Shown: in pieces, positions 1 through 11,889 of the stretch
Layout of the letters: each line of letters opens with the position of its first letter
Position numbering within the stretch: the first letter of the stretch is position 1
Assembly (NCBI GenBank): GCA_907163375.1
Contig: CAJQUW010007426.1
Location: forward strand, 124,001 to 188,000
DNA: 64,000 nt
Direction: 5' to 3'
Origin: Prostheceraeus crozeri
Lineage: Eukaryota > Platyhelminthes > Polycladida > Euryleptidae
Translations under genes and position numbers: made by a program
The notes under the pieces: generated by a model
What the model saw: the letters and a program-made list of their open reading frames with translations, nothing else
Told to the model about the DNA's origin: nothing
The model's database searches: none

Positions 1-1096
1 CCGGTCCGCCACACAGAAGGCAAAGGTTTACTTTTCTTCTTCATGGCTGTAGACGTGGGACTTTGTCTTACAAAGTGTGATCGTTCTCCATCAATTAGTT
101 TCTGTGCAACGTAGGTCTGATTGTATGCCTTCATTTTGCGTTATTATTCATTTTCACGATTTCCACCGATTGCTAATTCTCTATTGATGCAGTCAATGTG
201 AGATTTAGCAATAGATGTTTCGACCATTCATTGACTTTCGATTATTATACTAATAATTCTTAGTGTGCTTATTTAGGATAGGTGTCAAAACAACACAACT
301 CATCTGTTCAATCAGGTGATCACCTCTTCATTTCATACCTCTTGATTTAGAGATTAGGCTGAAAATTATAAAACTACATAAGTAATGTGTTCCCCACTGT
401 CACTTAACGTTACTTTATGCAAAACTCTAAATGCGTAGCGAAATAATAAATTATCGCCTTCAACAATTACTCAGCGAAGAATTGGAACTCAAAGTTCAAA
501 TTCAAACGTCACGAGCTAGAGATATACATTGTACACGCGGAACGAGCCGCGGACTGATGCTTTTGGAAATATTCAAGCCGAGCCGAGATGAGCCGTTCGT
601 TGGTGTAACTGAGCCAAACCAACGAGTCGTAATAATCTTGGATAAAACATGACTAAAATTTAACCTGATAAATCTACCACAGGCCGACCTGCTTGTAGTA
701 TGCTCGCAAATGATTGACAATAGATCATTTACTGCATCAAGAAATAATGCATCATCAATGTGCCTGAACATGGAATAGAGAAAAGTCCCCTAGCTTGAGC
801 AGTTCTAGCACAGCAATTCCTTGGAAGCCGTAGACGCTGAGTTGAATGCTTAAATAGTTCTAAACTTTCTGTGCTTTCAATTTCTTTTCCGAAGTTATCT
901 TTCTGTTCTGCCATGTGTATGACATGATAGGACAGAAAAGTCTATGTGCAAAACCTACGATGTCATGATTATCTTTTGTTGACGTCAACTTTTCACTTAC
1001 TCCTACCCACATTGTGTCAAATTACGTAAGTAAGCTTCACAATTGTCATGACCGACGTCTTTTGTGAACGATCATATATGAAGCGACCAGTTCAGC
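1..1096. other. No gene recognised
   Basis: AT-rich sequence with only short random reading frames. I see no domain, splice-site pair, RNA gene or repeat that I can support. Confidence 0.5.
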
Positions 1097-1429
1097 GGCA
1101 CTACTGCAGTTTAGTGCACCCTCTTTTACCCCTACTGCAGTTTAGTGCACCCTAAACCCTTAGAGCACTGACCGAGTCATGAACAAGCGTAATAAGATCG
1201 TTTAACAACATGATTTAATCAACAGAAGGAATGCCGTTCGTTCTTCCCTATAGTTATAAATGAGTGTCTTTGTGTCTTCGTCTTCGCACATTACACCGAG
1301 CGCGCGCTTCGGTGTAATGTGCGTAGTCATCGTTTGCGGGAGAATGCGCCGTTGTTTTAGGGTGCACTAAACTGCAGTAGGCGCGTTTCCGTCTCTTTCA
1401 TAGAGGGTGCACTAAACTGCAGTAGTGCC
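1097..1429. mobile_element. 333 bp MITE with perfect 28 bp TIRs
   Basis: The terminal inverted repeats at 1097-1124 and 1402-1429 are perfect over 28 bp (GGCACTACTGCAGTTTAGTG at the start). The core CTACTGCAGTTTAGTGCACC is repeated once more inside each end, at 1132-1151 and in inverse near 1361-1380, so each end carries the motif twice. In the middle, 1285-1299 and 1309-1323 form a perfect 15 bp inverted repeat around a GC-alternating loop. The flanks show a probable 9 bp target duplication with one mismatch (CAGTTCAGC at 1088-1096, CAATTCAGC at 1430-1438). An 8-9 bp duplication suggests mobilisation by a hAT-, Merlin- or Mutator-type transposase; no coding capacity is present. Confidence 0.85.
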
Positions 1430-2270
1430 CAATTCAGCTTTGTGTCTAGATACAGTTATTTCAGGCATTTTATTTCTAACGTAAATGCTGCATAGTATGC
1501 CTACTATTACTTGTTTTAGGCTGCATGTATTGTCCTACATCTTCAATAAATGATATTCATCTAATGAAATGAAATCGAATAAAACTGTTGCTTTATTTTT
1601 AAACACCTTGACATACGGGCTAGGCAACATGCGTTTCACAGTTTATTGACTTGACTGCAAAGCGCAAAAAATTCTCTACTGTGGTCTTTCAAATAAATCT
1701 CATTTCTCTACCTAAATAGACATACTTTTAATCCACAAGAAAAGTTCTGAGACAAAAACACGCTGAATTGTAGCCCTATGTGTTGAAAATTTGAATCTTA
1801 TGTAAGAGATTGAAAGAGTATCAGTAGGCCCTACTTTAGAAGGCATGCTTTTTCAAATTCACACGCTTTTAACTTGGATCATGAAGTACGTTTTTGCAAA
1901 GCTGAATGTGAATTTTTCCATACCGATGTAATTTAAGGCATATAAATTTACATATATAACAAAATATGCAATATATACAGAAGCCATGATTTCTAGCCAG
2001 TGTTAATTCCTATCATAGATGAAAATTGCCTACATGTACGCATTTTTCTAATTATTTCAATTAGAGATATTTCTTAGAAATTTGATGATTTTTACAAAAA
2101 AGCTGGTTAATACGATATGGCAATCAATGCACTGCACTTCAACCTTTGCCATTAACGGTTTCGTTTTTTTTAGCGATTAGGTGTATTTTTGACATCTACA
2201 TTTTTCAAATTGCAAGACCATTGATGTCTGCTGACGAGCCGATGAAGTGATTTTCGCATTGAAAATCAGT

Positions 2271-2278
2271 AATTTATG
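2271..2278 (+). repeat. Left target-site duplication of outer hAT
   Basis: AATTTATG here is repeated exactly at 17640-17647. The two copies bracket sequences starting and ending with the same GGGCATTTGAAC inverted end. Confidence 0.8.
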
Positions 2279-3497
2279 AAGGGCATTTGAACAAACGATT
2301 GAATGTCATTTTTTTCGTTTTTCTGATGAACGGATTATTGAACGGGATGTCTGAAAAGCCGATGAGCGGTGATCGGAACGAACGGCTTCTTTTGCTTGAT
2401 TGAACGGTAATTTCTCGGAAACCCCATAAGAAATAATGGTAAAAAATCTTTGATACTTTCCAAAATTGCTTATTTACACACTCTGACTCCAAGAAAGAGG
2501 GTTTTGAAATTTAAGAATATTTCTGTGCCAACTTGGGCATGACCCTTCAGCTCTATCACATATCGTGAATCAGATGACAAGAGACTTGATATATTGTACA
2601 ATGCCCCCCATCTCTTGTTATTGATATAGTATTCCGAAAATAATAAATTAGTGTTTAGTTAAGTATTCTAAAATAATTTATAATAGATAATCTAAATAAT
2701 CTCCCGGTGCCGGTGGTAAAAATTTCATCGGGCCGAAGCATGAAATCTCGTTTCGGCATCGCGGCGTCGATTTCCCATAAAAAATATTCTGTCTTAAATA
2801 ATAAATTTAACGATAAATGTAGAAATACTTCGGAAGATACAATAGACGTACAGAAATGTTTTTTCCTATTACTGCATTTGAGAAATATCGATAAAATATA
2901 GACGTAAAATATAAAAAACGTTTTCGAATATTGGATTTGAACGTAAATGTCGTCTTTCAAACTGCAAAAGTCAGTGGTTACTCTAATCTAAAAGATGAAA
3001 CACTTTAAAAAAAGTTGTTGAAATCATCTTGCGTATCGATTTACATGTCAGGAATTGATCCTGATGCCCAATAGGCAAAAAGACTATTTCACCAACGAAT
3101 AAGTGAACACATAAAAGGTAACACAGTAGTAAGCGCTCAAGTAGATGTATTGCATGTACCAATAAAATACATGGCTGCTTTAAAGTTGAATATCAAGGTA
3201 GAAATAACTTAGACATTAGAATCATTGAAGCTATCAAAATAAATGAAAAATTACCTACATTGAATAGAGCATAAGAATATAACGGAAATTCAGTATTTCT
3301 AAAATCTTTTACTAAAATTACAGTAGAAAACACGAATTACATGTATGAGAAGTGAATATCATAGATTGTTATTGTCTGATTGTTAAAATTACGTAGATCT
3401 AATTGTAGTATATATGACGCAAATGACCAGTGAACAGACCCTTTTGTGCAGAATTTGTTGTAATGAAAGCAATTCACTTTACATTTATGTGAGTTTC

Positions 3498-4276
3498 ATC
3501 CCTGTGGGAACGAATCTTGCGAAAAACTGGCGAATGTCAGCTGCAGAATATCATGCTAAAGTTCAGTCATATTTGCGGGATATTCGCTGGCGAAGTTCGC
3601 CGGCGACAATTCGCGCTCTATATGTTCTTTTTACTTTTGACATTCTCTTTTATTTTCTTTAGTAATCCGTCTCTACAACCGAGGCTCTATTCTCTCCCTC
3701 ACCTCCTCACTATTCCCCACATATGGCTAATCTAACTAAGAAATAAGTGCAGACTATCATTCTTTGATAATGATAAGAATATAGAGAATCCGCATATATC
3801 ACTTTTCATAACATCTCTTTGACATTCAATAATTTACAACAATGACAAATATTTGAATAATATCATAGTATTTACTGCGACATTTATGGAAGATACATAC
3901 TTTTTTTAGTTTAAGCCTTCGTGAATTAAAAAAGATCCCTTTTTATCAGATCAGACTGAGAATACAATACATTTTCATGTGAAGGTAATATACGAACATT
4001 ACTACTTACCACTAATTAGTTGCTACAATATCCATGATTTCGCCGGTTGGCGAAAAATCAGCTCGCATTAGTAAACAAATATCTACCAACTAATTATAGC
4101 AACTTTTTCGCCACCTGTCGTTTTTTAATTTTACACATGTTTTTGGATAAATGATGACCATTTTCACATGCGGAGATAGTTTTTACACGAAAATGAACCT
4201 TTAAAAAAATTATCCACAAAATCGCTACCTCGCCAGATAATCTGTTGATATTAGCAAGATGCGTTCCCACAGGGAT
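3498..4276. mobile_element. 779 bp non-autonomous TIR element
   Basis: ATCCCTGTGGGAACGAATCT at 3498 is matched in inverse at 4254-4276, 22 of 23 bases. Near both ends the interior contains words such as GGCGAA and CGCCGG in both orientations. There is no long reading frame. I could not fix a target duplication, so the superfamily is open. Confidence 0.6.
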
Positions 4277-4592
4277 TGATTCTTTCATTTTTAAGCTGTG
4301 TTCAATACCTTAAATTCGGCAGTTTTGAATCCTGATGGATGCTTTGATACATTCACTGGACTCAAAATTACGCTTGCTTGAGGTTCGATCGGTGTTTCCA
4401 TTATTTCTCATTAGTTGTAAAAGGGCAATTCTCATTTAAAGTGCATATTTTTTTAAAAATCGTTCTCACCTCTTAAATTTCAACAAAACAGTATTATCCT
4501 ACTCAACTTCGAGGGTATGATTGACTCTGCCGTCCACATAACTGAAACCAATGCATTTTTCTCATGTTTGATTTCAGTTTAGTGGGTCCAAC

Positions 4593-5208
4593 ACCGTCGG
4601 TCCGATTACAAGTAGCCAGATTTCCACGTCCCAAGTAGCTGCATTTATACAGACTTATTTCATAGTTCCAAAATAACATGGCGAAGATCTAATGCTCAGT
4701 TGTTTTAGTGACATTGCCTACTTTATCAAGCATAATGCCAATCGTCTTCGAATAAAAAGCATATTGCTCTGGATTGGCACAATGCCTGGTCTCTCGAAAA
4801 CGTGTGTAATCAGACCGACGGTTTTCTTGCTTTCTTCTATGGCAGCCACTTGCCAACTTTTTAATACTTCTCACTGAAAAGCATCGGCTGCTCCTATCTT
4901 GTCATGTACCGCATGTACATTATGCTAAATCAAGCTCTGAGATCAAATCTTGAGTGCATTTAAAGAAAAAGTATTTACTTTTGAGCAGAAATCGTAATTA
5001 GACCGACGGTGTCAAACTTGGGTTCAATCATGTCCCCTCTACTTTGATAAAACAATATTCAGTGGAATTAAACTGTGAGACACAACGTTTCGGCAGATGC
5101 AAATAGTCACTCATGTCTTGCCATCCCTCATACAGAAATCGACAGACAATGGCACAAACTGTAATCAGACCGACGTCGGTCTGATTACAGAGCCGTCGGT
5201 CAAATTAC
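4593..5208. repeat. Left subterminal cluster of GTAATCAGACCGACGGT motifs
   Basis: Copies lie at 4593-4609 (inverted), 4806-4822, 4994-5010, 5161-5188 and 5191-5208 (inverted). The 5161-5188 copy is a perfect 28 bp palindrome made of two motifs head to head. Such clusters are typical of transposase binding sites; that role is inferred. Confidence 0.75.
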
Positions 5209-5742
5209 ATAAAATATTTATCATGCAATAATGCATTGTTATCGGCTTAATGGCCCTCATTTGTATCCTCCTGCATTGCTAAATATCTATTATTTTTCAT
5301 ATCTATATGGAAGAATGCTGATGGGCTCTATAGGCTTGTTTGAATGCAGAACACATGGACTATCTACAAAAGCCCAATCAGTGGCCTACTATAGTGGCCA
5401 CTATTTCATATTTTAGAATTGCAAGACCGATAATCTTGATGTGAAATGAGCTAAGACGAATCCCGCAAACTGCAAATAAAAGCAAAAAGAGTGTAGAGAT
5501 CATGCAGTAACAACTTTTGATGCACGAATAGAACCAAATCGGCTAGAAAAATCACGAAAACGCAGCAACATGAAAGCTTGATTAACTGCAAGCAAGCATC
5601 TCGAAATGCACATAGGCTGTTGAATTCAGAGAGTTTCAATCATGATAGAAGGAAATGGCTTTCACAGTCATAATAGCCCCCTTTACCAACTTTTTTTGGT
5701 GGATCCATCACAGTGAGAATGTCTGAAACATCATACAAGATT

Positions 5743-7950
5743 TCATCTTTTCTTTGTGGCCATCTGTATTGCCGCCTCAAGGCAATTCACTTTCACCTTG
5801 GTCCCTTGTACGTCCGTGATGATTCCTGGATATTTTCTTGTATTATATTTGACGATGACCCACATTCCGACAGCCAGTTTCCGACGCTGAGAATTGCCAC
5901 GTGAGCTGAGATCAATCATGATTGGTGAGAAACATTCACATTCTAGGCTTTCATCACAATGACAAGCCAGCTGTTGATAGCGCATCTTATTTTTGTAATG
6001 AGACAAAATGACATTTAGATATTCCTTTCATCGAGGTCATATTTTCCTTCCAATCATTCAATATGTCGGCATATCGATCTATTTCTTCCTTCGAAACTTG
6101 TTTGATTAAAATCTTACTCTGCTGACCGACACATGCGAAATCTTTTGCGTTTAGGATGGAGTTTCCGATTGCAACGTGCCTATCGGCCAGTCTCTATAGA
6201 GCAGAGCCCACGCCGTCGGCGGCCCCCTTTCCGTGTCCTGACTCTGTGTAATCCACTGGAATCTTTGTATTTGGTATTTATTGCACACTTCTTGCATGAG
6301 ATGCAATGAGAACCGATTCCGGTATTGTGAGGATGGTGAGTCCGAAATAATTGTGATTTTCTCTGAATGGCTGCCAATTTCCGCGAGAATGCTGTCCAAG
6401 TGAGCGATAACAGCCTCACCAGTTTTGCACAAGTCGTCTGAAACTGTGGCAAAGCAGACCGGCTTCGCATCAGGTCCATTTACATATATCACTCCTTGGT
6501 GTATTACCACCTGTCTGTGAGCATTTCCAAAGTGTGTTGCTTGTATTTCTTGTGCCCATCTACAAGAAAAATTCTCTGAAAAATCGATGTACAGAATCAC
6601 TTCGTTTTCAGTGATGGAATTTTTGACATACTGAATCTCTTGGTATTGATGATGGATTCTGTATTGGTGACCAGAAAATTGAGACAGGGTTCTTTCAAAC
6701 TTTTGTGTCACTTCAAGGACAGGTTCATCTTCTTGAACATGTCATCACGCCATCATCATTTTTCTCCCATTGATAGTAGGGAATGTGTGACTTGGAAATG
6801 TTGATTGTGTCGATCCATTTCTTATCCTTACAGGAGTCACACAATCGATGTGTGCACTCAAAGTTTTGTGGAGAGCAAGCAATTCCTTCAACAGGTGTCC
6901 GCTTTATGCGAGTGGAAATGATCCTATGTGAGAAGAGAGAATCCGTCAAAAGTTGCATATTTGTACATTGCTTGCAGAGGCACTGACTGCGATTATTCAC
7001 ATTTGGCATCTTAAGATGCCTCAAGTCTTTGATGTACCTGTAGAAGGTTGACTCAGATAGCTGCAATCTTGAATTTTCGCTGCAGAATTTTTGATGTAGA
7101 ATATTTACTGAGAAGTTGTATAGTATCGAACTTGCACTTTTCGCCATTTCTGCTGACAACTTCTTTCTTTCCACTGGTTATTCGACTGTTATCATCTCTC
7201 TCCAGGAAGGCTTGCAAATCATCAATGTTACATTTTGTAGACCGATCTTGGTGCAGAACTCTTTGTGGCGCAGCAGACGCAACTGTAGAATGGTGAATGC
7301 TAATATTCATGAATAGGTGACTACGAAATCCTCTGTACTTCCTCACAATTTTTTGTACCACTAGTCCGACGTACAGTCTTTCCCAGCGCCTTTTCCCTTT
7401 TGATGACTTCAGAGACTGCAGCAGGGAATAATATGCAGTCAGAGATCTCTTGGTTGATTTATTTGATCTCATTGTGTCATTTACGAAAATGGCCGACGTG
7501 TTTACTTCATCAGAGGCTGCTGAGTTTCTACTGTAGCTAGGCATGTATTTACTGTTGCTTTGAGACTTCCAAAGTCGATTTCTAATCCTCCAGACTTCGC
7601 GTTGTAAGGATGCTTTTTCCCCCCGAAGACGAATGATTTCGGTCTTTCTTTTCTCTCTCACTCGATACGATTGATTTTGTCGTTTTCCTTTCTACTTGCA
7701 CATCTCCTATGCTGCCTTGATCCTGTCTAGTGGGTCTAGAATTCTTTCTCCCTTCTCTGTACTTTCTCAAATATATGCGATTCTTTCTTCTATTGATTAT
7801 AGCCTCTCGTGTTGTCATCTCGCTCACCTTCTTTTGATAAGTTTTCCGGCAAATAGCGCGTCGTTTTTGCATATAGTGTGGGTTGGTCAGCTTTTGATTT
7901 TCTCTGTAGCGCCGGTCACGCTCTCTTTTCTTTTGTAGGTCTTCGGGCAT
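5743..7950 (-). pseudogene. Broken DDE-type transposase-like gene, family not named
   Basis: Coding signal runs on the minus strand from an ATG at 7950 (MPEDLQKKRERDRRYRENQK) through five overlapping frames (7582-7950, 7053-7661, 6725-7174, 6151-6711, 5743-6006), so at least four frame disruptions exist. In order it shows a basic Arg/Lys-rich head, a Cys-rich linker (CLCKQC, CDSCKDKKW), an acidic motif YIDFSENFSCRW, a second motif ISDSPSSQYRNR, and a tail MWVIVKYNTRKYPGIITDV resembling a small beta-barrel. Immediately after ITQ, another frame reads SGHGKGAADGVGSA, the motif expected next in this protein type, which marks a one-base frameshift near 6240. Proteins with the DFxENY/SDGPxxQYRN/GHGKGxxDGxG pattern are widespread in invertebrate genomes. 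The TIRs at 4423 and 8612 make a transposase role likely; which acidic residues are catalytic is inferred. Confidence 0.7.
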
Positions 7951-8395
7951 TTTTATTTTCAAAATAAGAACACTGTAATGAAATCGTCGCCTAGATGAAA
8001 TCGTCACATCCACGTCGTCGCGCGGAGTAGACAAGAAACGTGGCGTCGAATAAATTGTGTTGACCTTATAGGAAGTGTAGCAATGAAATCCTGCTCCTGC
8101 GCTGGGACTGTCTAGACGACATAGATACGAGTAGCTAGACAACTGCATTTAGTCGTTCAATACTGTGAGAAAATCATGCTGAATCACCGTCATATTGAGG
8201 CAATAGATAGCTTTGAGCGCTAGCATCACTGATCAGGCTTGATCTGAACTTACTGATGCACCGGCATCGCTCTGCATCATCATTGTTGCACGTCTTATGC
8301 GATTGTTAACACAAAATGTAGGATATTACAGTTTATGAGTAGAACACACAGGCATGAGCCATTTCCCAGTTCATTAGAATCGTCACAGTAAATCT

Positions 8396-8454
8396 GTAAT
8401 CAGACCGACGACAAATGAAATCAGACCGACGACAGATGAATTCAGACCGACGGT
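8396..8454. repeat. Right subterminal cluster of the same motif
   Basis: Three copies follow in direct orientation at 8396-8411, 8417-8433 and 8438-8454, spaced 21 bp (two DNA turns). All face the same way, unlike the mixed orientations of the left cluster. Confidence 0.75.
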
Positions 8455-8662
8455 GCAGTTGCTAAAAATCAATGAAAATGAACAGTGGTGTGGTTCTCAT
8501 GTCGAAATTCATAATCTACGCCCAGAAAACCCCCATTGCATCATCTTTTTGATTAAGAAAAGCGATATGACTTTTAGTCCCCCGAAATGCGCACTTTAAA
8601 TGAGAATTGCCCAAAATATCATGAAAATCAGTGCTCGTCTGAGTGCATTGATTGTCGAGAAT

Positions 8663-10917
8663 TTAACCCTTGGTATACCAAAAAAAATACTGACATGGTT
8701 TACCGTGGGGTAAAAAATTTCCTCATTATAATATAATTAAATAATTGGTCTAAAATTCCAAATTTCCATACTTTTAGATAACGAAAACTTTTGGACAATT
8801 TTTTTGCAAAACTTTGACACTATATTTCAAAGTTGCCACAAAGAACTTTATCAAAATATGATATAAAACAGTAAATTTTAGACACACAAATTACACTTGA
8901 GCACCATGTGATGTTTGAAGACACCAGCGCCGCACTCAGAGCAGACTTTGGTTACTTTCCGATCCATTTCTCGTGGACAGAATCCACACCGTTTGGAGCC
9001 TGGGCGCACCGATTGCGGTACCACTTGTCGTCGAATAGAAGCTGCATGAGTTGGCGCACGAGCACATAACTGCGCAGCAAGATTCATCAAAAAACGCTTG
9101 CGACGACGGCCTGACGTCGATTCGTATTCGGGATGTATGTGCAAGAACAGCACTAACGCGTTGTAGCAGGAAATGTTCAACAGATTGAAAAAGATGGTGA
9201 GTGGCCAGCGGCGCGTGCTCCGGGCGCAAGAATAAGAACGTACCAGCTGGTCCAATGTGTCCACGCCGCATTTGCCGTGATTGTAATCAGTTATAATTTT
9301 CGGTTTCTGCGCGCCATTGGGATCGATTGCGGCGTCCTTGTACAGTGTCGAAAGCATAATTACTGCCTTGTTTTTTTTCGGGACGTATGAAACCATCGTG
9401 GCATCTTCTTGGAATGCAAATAACGAAGACTGCTCGCGGCGATTCGGATTTGGTAACAGCTCCTGTGGAATTTCACCTTTATTCTTGCGAATCGTGCCCG
9501 TAACTGTGAGATTTCGTCCAAGCAGAGTCCTTCCAAGAAGAAGACTCGTAAAAAAGTTGTCCATGTAGACATTTCGCCCACTTCCGGTGAGGAAATCTGT
9601 CAGTTCTAAAACTACGCGCTGACCCTGACCACGCTCAGGCACGAGACCCGTACGGCCAATGTAGGGCTGCAGATTGAGACAGTAAAAGGATTGTGCATCA
9701 GCTAACGCCCACAGTTTCACGCCGTATTTGCCTGTCTTTGACGGCATGTACATTTTGAATTGACATCGTCCACGTGTTGCAACCAGTTGTTCGTCCACTG
9801 TTACTGCCTCTCCGGCTTTATAAGAAGACCGGAATTTCGTTACAATCTGCTCAAACACGCTGCGGATGGGAGCAAACTTGTCGTTTTCGTTCCTGTTTGC
9901 ACGGAAATCGAAACGAATCGCTGACAGCAGCTGCGTGAATCGGTTGCGGGGCATCGTAGATGCGTACATAGCCCGTCCATGCTCAGTATTCCACAGATCC
10001 GCAACTCGTGTCTTGTTGTCATGATGAGCACCACCAGCAATGAGTAACCCGAAAAAGCGATACATTTCTTCACTATCCGTTGAGCGCCAGTCATTGAAGC
10101 GTTGTGCACCTTCAATATTTGTAGTCGACGATAAAGCGCACAATGTCAGGCGTAATAAAAACCTTGAATGCATCGGTAGGGCTCAAACCGCAAACATTTC
10201 GCACAGCATTAGTCGGTCCTTGACGCTCTCGTATCACATTATATGCAGCGACGCGACCTACCTGAGGTGTGACAGGCTCTCTTGACCACAGTTCATGTCT
10301 ATTACGAGATCGAAGATATACAAATTGCTGGTGAATAGCATCCACAACTTCCATCACTGCGTCGTCTCCAGATTCTTCTTCATCCACGGCTCCGTCGTCA
10401 ATGATAACTTCATCCCTGAATTCGTTGTCACTTGCACCTTCGTCGCTCTCGCTGCTTTCAGCAAGTATCATGCGTACAGCTGCGTGCACATCCATTGCAG
10501 AATGAGTAGAAATGGCTGTGCAAAAGTGTGTGTGCTACCTCAGATGAGATCTGCTTTGGGGACTTCCCACAGGCTATAAATAGAATAATGACGAGTTTAG
10601 CACTGCCGCGTGGCGAAGCACGATTGTAGCAATACCCCATCTGCAATATTCGAACTTACGTCCGAGGGGAGAAGAGGAAAAGTTGATAATATGATCTGGG
10701 GTAATTTTTTTCCTCGCCGGTAAACCGTGTTAGAAATAGTTTAAGTCGATGTGCGGAAAAAAGTAATTAGCAGAATATTTTCAACGCGCGGTACTCTTGT
10801 TTATTGAGTTAGGAAAAGTCACAAAAGCGCATTGAAAAAAATACAACATTTCAAACGTCATTCCACTTCTTGTCGGTTTTGCGGTAAAAAATTACCCCAT
10901 GGTATACCAAGGGTTAA
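8663..10917 (-). mobile_element. piggyBac-type element A (2.25 kb) with TTAA duplication
   Basis: TTAA at 8663-8666 and 10914-10917 flanks an element with a 14 bp perfect TIR, CCCTTGGTATACCA, at 8667-8680 and inverse at 10900-10913. A subterminal GGTTTACCG word recurs inverted near 8697 and 10722. It carries one transposase reading frame with a single frameshift. Nested in the outer hAT between the 4.2 kb transposon and the inner hAT. Confidence 0.92.
8878..10495 (-). pseudogene. piggyBac transposase, one frameshift
   Basis: DDE_Tnp_1_7 family transposase that cuts and pastes into TTAA. The N-terminal part (ATG at 10495) is acidic, rich in Asp/Glu/Ser, ending near 10112; the main part continues in another frame to a stop at 8878. 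The two frames overlap around 10112-10135, so one small indel breaks the gene. Catalytic motifs are all visible: VDEQLVATRGRCQFKMYMPS (first Asp), NVYMDNFFTS (second Asp) and DYNHGKCGVDTLDQL (third acidic site). The C-terminal cysteine-rich domain CGFCPREMDRK...CSECGAGVF...CNLC is complete. Combined length is about 550 residues, normal for the family. With one lesion and clean TIRs this copy is young or only recently dead. Confidence 0.92.
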
Positions 10918-11889
10918 AAGAGAGCTACTTGAATGCATCCGTAATAATCATTATACCTGATGTTACTTTTTATATATTATGTATTTAATAACTACTATAT
11001 ATACATGTAATAATATGCAATTATTATAACCAGGGCTATGGAGCCGATGCGTTATCTCATCGGCTCCGGCTCCACGACACTGATGTGAAAGGCTCCGGCT
11101 CGGCTCCGACTTCAAATTCAGTTTCTATCTATGCTGGTTATCCTGGATCCGTTGAACGGGTTTTTTGGATAACGGTGTGGCCTTTAGAGGCTTGCTACAA
11201 TCATCAAATTAGTTTTCATTAACAAGCAACGACTTAAGTTAATAATAAGAATGATAATAGCCTAATATAATGACAAATAACATAATTGTCATATATTTTT
11301 GCATGAATTGACTATCTCTGAAAGATAAAATAAAGTTATAGCCAGGATTGGTTAAATTAGATAAAGATCTCCCGCACTGGCTAAATATAAATTGGCCTAG
11401 CCTGCAACCAGTCTACTACGAGGCTACATTAAATAAGACCACATGAGTGATGATGATATACCTAATTAGCCGTCACAGGGGCCGAATAGTAGTATAAGCA
11501 TTTTAACAAAGCTTGAATATGAAACTGGATAGCGTATGCCTCCAAATAGCTTATAGGGCCTATATCTACTCGAACATGGAAAGGGTATCGCCTATATAGC
11601 CAAATATACCGTATCAATAAAGATATCAATTGCTTTATTGAATATTAAAGTGTATATAGGCTAGCTTAGGTTGTTATTGTTATTTGTTATTGCCTTTATT
11701 CAATAGTCTGTTGGTCCATGAATAATATGATCGGTGGGTAGCCCACGACTCATCATCTGTAGAAATTGTAATTTAGATAGCCTCATTGCAGTGTAGGCTA
11801 GAAATGTACAATTGAAAATTATACTTAAAAAAATTAAAAATATCTAATTTAGGAAAAGTTTTGTAATTCTATGCAGCATACTTAATAAG

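Larger units (their letters stand above)
4423..8612 (-). mobile_element. 4.19 kb DNA transposon of unassigned family, decayed
   Basis: A 22 bp perfect terminal inverted repeat (GGGCAATTCTCATTTAAAGT at 4423, reverse complement ending at 8612) bounds the element. AAAA lies outside both ends and could be the target duplication, but it is low-complexity. About 160-170 bp inside each end begin clusters of a ~17 bp motif, GTAATCAGACCGACGGT, with five or six sites on the left and three on the right. The interior on the minus strand holds one broken transposase-like gene (5743-7950). Layout is therefore TIR, motif cluster, gene, motif cluster, TIR. Confidence 0.8.
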
